From Euphorbia lathyris (lineage: Eukaryota; Streptophyta; Magnoliopsida; Malpighiales; Euphorbiaceae): a stretch of 64,000 nt of DNA. The notes beneath the pieces are model-generated. The model saw only the letters and a program-made list of their open reading frames with translations. It was not told the origin of the DNA and made no database searches. The position numbers and the translations under genes were made by a program. The number at the start of each line of letters is the position of its first letter. Position 1 is the stretch's first letter. Of this stretch, positions 57,390-64,000 are shown one piece after another. The DNA lies in NCBI RefSeq assembly GCF_963576675.1, contig NC_088913.1:12971001-13035000 (forward strand). The letters are read 5' to 3'.

Positions 57390-58953
57390 CAGGGCCGTCT
57401 CCAGCATTTTGAAGGCCCTAGACAATCTTTATACTTCTTTTCACATCAATATTCAATATTATTTTAAAAATAATAGATGTCAAATAATAAAACCAATATG
57501 TTATTAATTACAATTCAAATCATATGCTAATCTTGACAATCAAAATCAAATAATAACATAAAGTTAATAAATAATTATTTTTCTTACTTTTGTACATGTA
57601 AAATCAAGTTTATTCTTATCAGTCACGAAAGAAGCAAGCAGACGACAAAGTACTAAATCCTACAAATTAATCTTGGACGATTGAACTCAAATCTAATCGT
57701 AAGATTCTGTGGGGGGAAGAAAGAGAATAATTTATCTTGATATTTAGAGATTGGTTGAGTTAGACGTTTATTATAAATGATAAGGCTTAAACCACTATCT
57801 GACCGTCGAATTATCCAAAATTGTATGAGTTGACCCTCAATCTATTCAAAATGTTTTAATTTTCCCCCTCAATTGGTGAAATTTCACCATACTTTGAATC
57901 AAGACTTAATAGTATTGTTATTCTATTGACACGTGACGATATTTTGACAATTAGACTTGATAAATTTTAGTTGAGGGGTTTATTTTTATTTGTTTTTCTT
58001 GTTTTAATGTAATTAATTATTTTCACATAAGAAAATCTATGTGTCAAATAAATTTTAAGACATGCGACGTATCAAGTTTATATGTCAAAATATCACCACA
58101 TATCAGAGGGATAACGATTTTGTCAAGTCTCCATCAAGATAGGGTGAAATCTCAATTGGAATAGTTCAGGAGCTAAATGTGGTCAAATAACAAAATTTTA
58201 AATAGATCATGGGTAAATAACACTTTACATCAAATTACAAATTATAATTAGGATATGGTACCAAAATAGGAATATGGTTTTTTGGGACTATATCAATTTA
58301 GGTTCCACGTACAAAATAACACCATTATAGGCTTAACGTTTAAAAAAATGTACTAATTTAGGTCTCGATAACGGAACGTGACACGTTATTTATATTACTT
58401 TATTAAGTTCTGTCGATTGTACTTGGAGCGAGAAACCATAACTTAATGGAGTAATATGAATGACGTGTCACGTTCCATTACTGATGCCTAAATTGGTACA
58501 TTTTTTAAACATTAAGTCTACATTAGTGCTATTTTGTACGTGGAACCTAAATTGATATTTTTTCAAAAACCATAGACCTATCTTAATACTTTATCCCTTA
58601 TAATTAGTTTCATCTAGTAATTTATAAAAATTTATAAATTTATAAACTAACACAAATTTAATAACAAAATAATATTTGGGTTCTAATTTATATTGTTTCT
58701 CAAAGTGTTAGTATTTTATTTCTAAGACAGATGATAAGTAAATAAAAGATCTAGAAAAAGAAAAAGAAAATAAAAACGAAGAGCAAGCAAGCAAATTGAG
58801 TGAGAGACTTTTATTTATTTATTTATTTTTTATATGAAACATTGACATACAATGTTCAGGAGGCATTTTTTTATATAAAAAAAATTTGAGGCCCTCACCA
58901 AAGGTGAGGCCCTAGGCGTCGGCCTGGGGGAACTCCCCCTGGAGCCGGCCCTG
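57390..58953. mobile_element. Non-autonomous hAT-like element, copy 2 (1564 bp, carries a nested MITE)
   Basis: Same ends as 40327..41887 and a perfect 8-bp duplication GTTGGGTT at 57382..57389 and 58954..58961. By eye only about six small differences from copy 1. Both copies lie in the same orientation, 17.06 kb apart. Confidence 0.92.
58251..58597. mobile_element. Mutator-like MITE nested in hAT copy 2
   Basis: Counterpart of 41188..41534, flanked by the same TTATAATTA duplication, so it entered the hAT element before that element was copied. Confidence 0.87.
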
Positions 58954-58961
58954 GTTGGGTT

Positions 58962-59925
58962 TTGTTCTTTTTCGGATTGCTGTTAGCTATTTTCCTTCTT
59001 CCTCCTTCCACCATTCTATTTTCTTAGTTTTTCTTCTTTTCTTTGTTCGTTAAGTTTATTTTAGTTGGATTTCATATATTTTAACGGATCTCTTAATCCA
59101 TTTGAACTTCATCTGTTGTTTATTATCTTTCCATTTGTAAATTTTCTGATTTAGCAATCGCATAAACATTAGATTTTGTTCTTAGATCGCTAGATTTACG
59201 TGGTTGCAAAAGAAAGGAGTCAGATCCGAAGGTTTAAAAGGGTTTAAATGATGAAGAATGAATTACAAGTGATTATCTATGATTTCGAAGTTTCGAGAAG
59301 TATATGTTTCATGTGTTGTTCATGTTAGTTGTACCATTAACAGTTTGTTTTACTTTTGTAGTTTTTTTTCTTATCTATATGGATTATGTATTAGTCGTAA
59401 CCAATACTTGTATAAAGTTTTATTCATTACTTTTTTTCATGTTCTACTCACACTTTGCTTATGAATTGAGATGCCCATTTTTTCGGGGAAAAAAATGAAA
59501 TGAGATACCATTTTCATAAAAATGATAATAACAATTGTGTAGTTAAATTAATTATTTTATTAAAATGTATATATATTATCAAAGAATTAAATAAATTAGT
59601 ATAATTTGACAAAGAGTCTTGTAAAACTCACTAATTACAATTTAACCATTTGAAAGGGATGATATAATGAGAAATGTCTCAAAATATTAAAAATCTGATA
59701 TAAACGACAGCTAAATGGATATATGATTAAGACTTTAAATAGACATGAAAAATTTGACCTCCACTATACTATAAATTTATACTTATTAGACATTTATACC
59801 TAATTAATTGTAATAATTTTGAGAAAACATAGTGTTTGGTGACGTATACTAAAATGCCACGTCAGATTTTTCTTTGTCTCCCAAGATTAACGTTAACTTA
59901 TTAAGGTTTATTTAAATTAATCTTT
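58962..59925. other. Spacer without recognised gene
   Basis: T-rich with short ORFs; 58980..59250 has a 5'-leader-like C/T-rich look but no coding region follows. Nothing firm. Confidence 0.4.
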
Positions 59926-59933
59926 TATTTACA

Positions 59934-60083
59934 GGTAAAGGCTATGCTTACTTTGTTTTTGACAAAGTAAGCTTTACTTTGTGTGTTTTTACCATTGGAT
60001 TAATTTTATACCCCATCATCCAATGGTGAAAATGCACTAAGTAATGGTACTTTGTCAAAAACAAAGTAACCATAGAAGGTACA
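59934..60083. mobile_element. Short foldback MITE (150 bp)
   Basis: Arms CTATGCTTACTTTGTTTTTG and CAAAAACAAAGTAACCATAG, plus inner arms ACCATTGGAT / ATCCAATGGT, fold nearly end to end. The left arm also self-pairs (ACTTTGT..ACAAAGT). A 10-bp duplication TTTATTTACA lies at 59924..59933 and 60084..60093. Confidence 0.78.
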
Positions 60084-60093
60084 TTTATTTACA

Positions 60094-60880
60094 TATAATT
60101 ATGAAATATTAGGATTAGAAAAAGTCAGTGTGTGTATATATATAATGGGGAACCGAGATCACTGGTGAAAGCTTCTATCGTACGCCCGAGCGGTCCTCTA
60201 AAAAATTTTTGAGGATCAAATTAGAGAGAGAAAGAGTAATGAAACAGTAAAAGAGATAGAAAGAGAGTTCTAAAAAGAGAAAATCAAATCCCTCGAATAA
60301 ATGTCACTTGTTGGTTTTTATAAACTTTGGATAGTGACAATAAGTTTATACTACCCTCAAACTTCGGTTGGCCTCGAGGCTAGACCACCAAACATGTCTG
60401 ACATTAAGGCCTTAAAATGGGCCTTGTGTGAGTTTCTCCTTGATATGAGCTTTATGTGGGTTTTAGATTAGTATCAAGAAGACCCCCCGGTGGTGTGAGA
60501 CATTTTATGTGAACCTGACGGGTCAGAATAGTGCGATGAGCAGCTCGTTTGGTGAACCAGAGGGGTCGAGGCTTCTTTGATCGGGTGGGGAGAGTGGAGC
60601 TGGCGGTTGTCGTGATCGATTTTATCCAATTCCTGCCAGTGTCAAGGCCTTGTTGAGAGGTATCCGTGGCTGGTATGTTGATCGAATAAGTGGTTTTATC
60701 CTTTCAAAGCGTGCTTGCGTTTATGAATGAGTACTAAATTGAGGAGGCCCCACCAGTAGGGGGTAATGATGAGTACTGTTATCTTTGGTCTTCTCGACGC
60801 TTAGCATAAATATCTTTCATTTGTGTATTATGAGAGTTTCAAAATTCGCTCTGCGATTCTTGCTTATCTTATTGCCATTC
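60094..60880. other. Spacer, possibly LTR or leader of a decayed element
   Basis: Less AT-rich than most spacers here and next to transposon-like sequence on the right. No LTR ends or primer site recognised. Confidence 0.3.
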
Positions 60881-61110
60881 TTGTGACATTTGTTTTTAGG
60901 AGAGGCTTCAGAAACTTGCGAGGTCGGAAAAAGCGCATCGATTAGTGACCGCCTTTTCTTGTTGCCTAACTACGAGGCCACACATTCGATCCCTCTTGTG
61001 CCATTTGTTTTTAGGAGAGGCTTCAGAAACTTGGGAGGTCGGAAAAAGCACATCGATTAGCGACCGCCTTTTCTTCTTGCCTAACTACGAGGCCACTCAT
61101 TCGATCCCTC
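60881..61110. repeat. Two 115-bp tandem units
   Basis: 60881..60995 and 60996..61110 are about 95% identical (shared phrases TTTTTAGGAGAGGCTTCAG, GACCGCCTTTTCTT, CATTCGATCCCTC). The unit itself is not recognised. Confidence 0.85.
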
Positions 61111-61897
61111 TTGGCCTATCTTATATTTCCCTTCTTTTTACTTTTGCTGCCTTTTTGGCTTGGGAGAGGGGGGAATAACAATGGTATTGAGATAACCCTC
61201 TAATTCATTGAGCGAGATTATGTCCAAAGCGGTTGATGGGTCCCAAGCAGTGTTGATAGGGCCTATTATTTGTCTATTCTGAGCAAGCCTCTAAAGACAA
61301 TGAAAATGAATGGGACAAAAGGGAAGAAGGTTGTTGATCCTGACGCTACTTCGTCATCCAAAACGAAGTGCCTATTCATCGGCGCTCACACCACAAAAAT
61401 AGAAGGGGGAGAATGCAAAGAAAGCAGTTGTGGTCAAGTTGAAGCCTTTTATGCCAATGCCTAAATATGGGTGCGAGAGAGTCTGTGCACATTGTATATT
61501 TTTATGTTGGAGTCATACCAAAGGGTAGGACATGATCTTGGGACAACTTTACAATCTCTCCCAAAACTAGAAAAAGGCACCAACGAAGTAAGAATCAAAC
61601 AAACAAAATGATGTGAGATGAACAATGTGAAATACGCACATTGGCAATATCATACTACTTAAAGAGCTCAACCTCTTTAGCAATCAAAGAAGAGGGCTCG
61701 ACAAATCCCTCTACCCGGCCTTTATCTTTTGAGCTATGATGGCCTTAGGCTTATTCGGTTGGGATTTCTCGAGTGAACCTTCCAGATCCACTGTCTCATG
61801 AATCTTCCTCTTTGATCCCTTAAAACTTGGAAGAAGCGAACTGTGAGGAACCTTGATAAATGAAAGCTTCTCCTTACCCAACTTTTTTAAACTTACC

Positions 61898-63060
61898 CTA
61901 GGGAGACTTTATAGATCCGGACACTGCAGAAAAACTAGAGCCCTGAATGAGACCTTTGCTAGCCACATGGGAATGACGCTCCACTAGATCGACTACTTCT
62001 ACCTCTATATGAGATGAGTAAGGTTGGTGAGGAGTTAATTTTAGCACCACAAGCGCCAAGGATCCTTGCTCATCCATAAGACCACATATAGGGACAACAG
62101 AACCACCCTCATTGACAGAAGCCAATTTTCAGCTATAAAAAGGACATATTTCTCAGTAGCTTTAGCACCAGTTGATGTGGGAACATGAACATCGATTGAT
62201 GCGGGAACTGCCTCAGTCTCAGTTAGTATAGATGTTCCAGTGCAAGTTGAAGAAGAAGCTCCAACTTTGACACCCTCCACTTCGCGTTCGATAGTAGCTT
62301 TTTTTCTCACCTCACTAGCATAACAGTATGAAGGGTTATGTTAAAAGCCACGACTTCACCCAAAAGAAATAAAATAGAGTTAAAAGGCTTATCACCTCTA
62401 AGGAGTTGGAGATAGACCTTTTCATCGGAGAAAAACAATTCTCCAACATCATCTTGAAGAGCAATAGGAAATCCTTATTAATTAAGGACAACATATCCTT
62501 CGAATGGTACTCGCCTGTAAAAGAAAAGGATCTCTTCCAAAGCTTCTTTCTCCTCCGAAATAAGGTCCATCTTATTTCTTCAGGATTCACGGTGGTCGGG
62601 ATATGGGTTCCAATTGGGATTAAAAGGAAACCCCATAGAATAAAGGTTATCTGGGCATCTTTGTTCGCCCCAACCCAGAACCATGTTTGAAGCCATTAAC
62701 GCTTTCTTTCTTCTTGATTAAAAAAGCTCTCATTCGAGAGCTCATATTCTAGTAGCAAATATAATTGGTCTTCTTCTTGGTAGGTTTCTAGAACCTACGA
62801 AATACATCTCAAGTCGACATCAAGTCCAAATCCTCATAGATCTTCATAAGAGCCAACAACTCCAACCACACATTAAGGGATATCTGGATGGGAGTCATGT
62901 TGAACTCCTAGAGGATGTCCACAATAATATGCGGGAGTAGGAATCTCGTACCCCACTATATTAACATGATGAAGATTCCTAAGCACCTATCTAGTTCGGA
63001 GTCGATGCTATGACTTTCAGAAGGTAAATGAACCTCAATTTTTTAAAGCTCCGGTTAATA
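61898..63060 (-). pseudogene. Degenerate 'putative gypsy-type transposon' reading frame
   Basis: On the minus strand a broken frame reads GTRFLLPHIIVDIL near 62900..62950, NMTPIQISLNVWLELLALMK near 62850..62900, VNPEEIRWTLFRRRKKLWKR and SFSFTGEYHS near 62500..62590. This order resembles Pfam PF04195 (Transposase_28), where a 'FPLHPF...VL...LHPNAW' block precedes a 'GWKxxFFF' block. The part left of 62330 (Ser/Thr/Val-rich) would be the variable tail. Several stops and frameshifts. Confidence 0.45.
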
Positions 63061-63431
63061 TTTGCCAAAGCCAACATCATTGAGGGATTACAACTAGTAC
63101 ATGTTTAGACACATAGGAAGTTTATTTTAATTGTTAAAATAAAATTCCAAATATGAATTATAACTATATTGGTTATAATGATAAAAGGATAATTATAATT
63201 ATATTAAATGTAATTACATTGAAAATAATTATATTTAATTATATAAACGTATAATTATAATTATGATTTAAATTAATAGGATTAGTGTATGGATAATTAC
63301 AAAATTAGTCCTATTTTAAAACTCATTTACATATCTAACCTAATTCTCCAACTTCTTACAAATCTAGACAGTTTCACTACATTTGGACAAAAATACCCTT
63401 GTCTTTCCAAATTCAAATATATGGATATAAT

Positions 63432-63615
63432 CTGTCATACCTGTCGTATTTTGTTAAAATGCGACAGAAGACAGAATATATAGTCTGTCGTACCTGTCGT
63501 ATTTTAAAAAAATACAACAGGCGACAGAATATATTGCATGTCGTACCTGTCATATTTTTTTAAAATACGATGAAAAATATATTATGTCGTACCTGTCGTA
63601 TTTTCATAAATATTC
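63432..63615. repeat. Four tandem units of TGTCGTACCTGTCGTATTTT
   Basis: Units start at about 63432, 63485, 63538 and 63584 (periods near 53, 53 and 46 bp). In the first two, GTCGTATTTT pairs with an AAAATRCRAC-like segment, so each can fold. The third and fourth are more degraded. Confidence 0.75.
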
Positions 63616-64000
63616 TGAAAATACAAGGAACATATCTCGAATAAAATTCATAATGGGTTAAACATTAATTCTATTAAGTCACGTTTTGAATATAATTTGG
63701 TATTTTTACCGATTTATATCAAAACATGACAAATTAGCTTTAATATCACAATTTTCTCATTGACAAATTATTTCCGAGACAATACCGTATATTCTGAATA
63801 ATTTACGAATTGTTCAAATTTCAAGTAAAATTCATTAAAAACTTAAAAATTGGGTCGGACAACAATGGGTATCTACAAAGTGAATAGTGCAATACACAAT
63901 ACACATTCAATAACACATGCTGCCCATGAGCCAAAAGAAATAATAGCAACTTCCTTTTCACACTTATCACACAAAGTATGTATTTGAATAATCACTAGGG
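63616..64000. other. AT-rich end of window, no feature seen
   Basis: No ORF, repeat or RNA signal recognised. Confidence 0.5.

Noticed and set aside
59279..59498. Hydrophobic 61-64-codon ORFs
   Set aside because: Overlapping frames of a T-rich spacer; hydrophobicity follows from base composition.
1..64000. Bacterial-type features: operons, ribosome binding sites, CRISPR arrays
   Set aside because: The window is plant nuclear DNA with introns, LTR elements and LINEs. The spaced repeats seen (63432..63615 and others) lack the regular repeat/spacer pattern of CRISPR.
1..64000. tRNA genes
   Set aside because: The TGGTATCAGAGC matches are primer-binding sites beside LTRs. No cloverleaf with A and B boxes was recognised, though a covariance-model scan was not possible here.

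Overview
The window is plant nuclear DNA, most likely from a eudicot: it is AT-rich and dominated by Ty1/copia, Ty3/gypsy, L1-type LINE, hAT, Mutator-like and mariner-like elements, and its one recognisable host gene (a GH3 auxin-conjugating enzyme at 19274..22446, minus strand) has plant-style introns and promoter signals. I could not identify the species from sequence alone.

Layout. 1..10145 (minus): a Sirevirus-like Ty1/copia retrotransposon (copy A) whose 3' LTR is cut by the window edge; it sits inside the reverse transcriptase of an older, decayed copia element (10146..12413), whose LTR also received a 5'-truncated L1. 13065..19000: AT-rich spacer with MITEs and remnants of LTR and LINE elements. 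19274..22446: the GH3 gene; its upstream region (22447..24760) has been stretched by a local duplication, MITEs and a hairpin array. 24889..30850: a palindromic MITE split at its centre by an almost complete L1 LINE (25092..30666). 31000..40000: spacer with decayed L1, gypsy gag, RNase H-like and copia pieces. 40327..41887 and 57390..58953: two nearly identical non-autonomous hAT-like elements carrying the same nested MITE. Between them, 42459..55539 (plus): a complete second Sirevirus-like copy (B), with a CATAT target duplication and a solo LTR inserted in its pol gene. 55540..64000: nested MITEs, tandem repeats and a degenerate 'putative gypsy-type transposon' reading frame.

How the parts fit. 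Copies A and B share one architecture: LTR, initiator-Met-tRNA primer site, gag with three zinc knuckles, pol in a different frame starting 5 nt after the gag stop, a long third ORF, three spaced polypurine tracts, LTR. The third ORF has basic nuclear-localisation-like clusters, an acidic middle and a C-terminal coiled coil, with no visible signal peptide or membrane span. In both copies it is preceded by a conserved non-coding block (TGACGTA motif, then a TATA box about 113-117 bp before the ATG), which suggests its own internal promoter. I consider this the most interesting feature of the window. Both copies carry stops or frameshifts and are probably not autonomous as they stand. All assignments come from reading the sequence; no database search was run.
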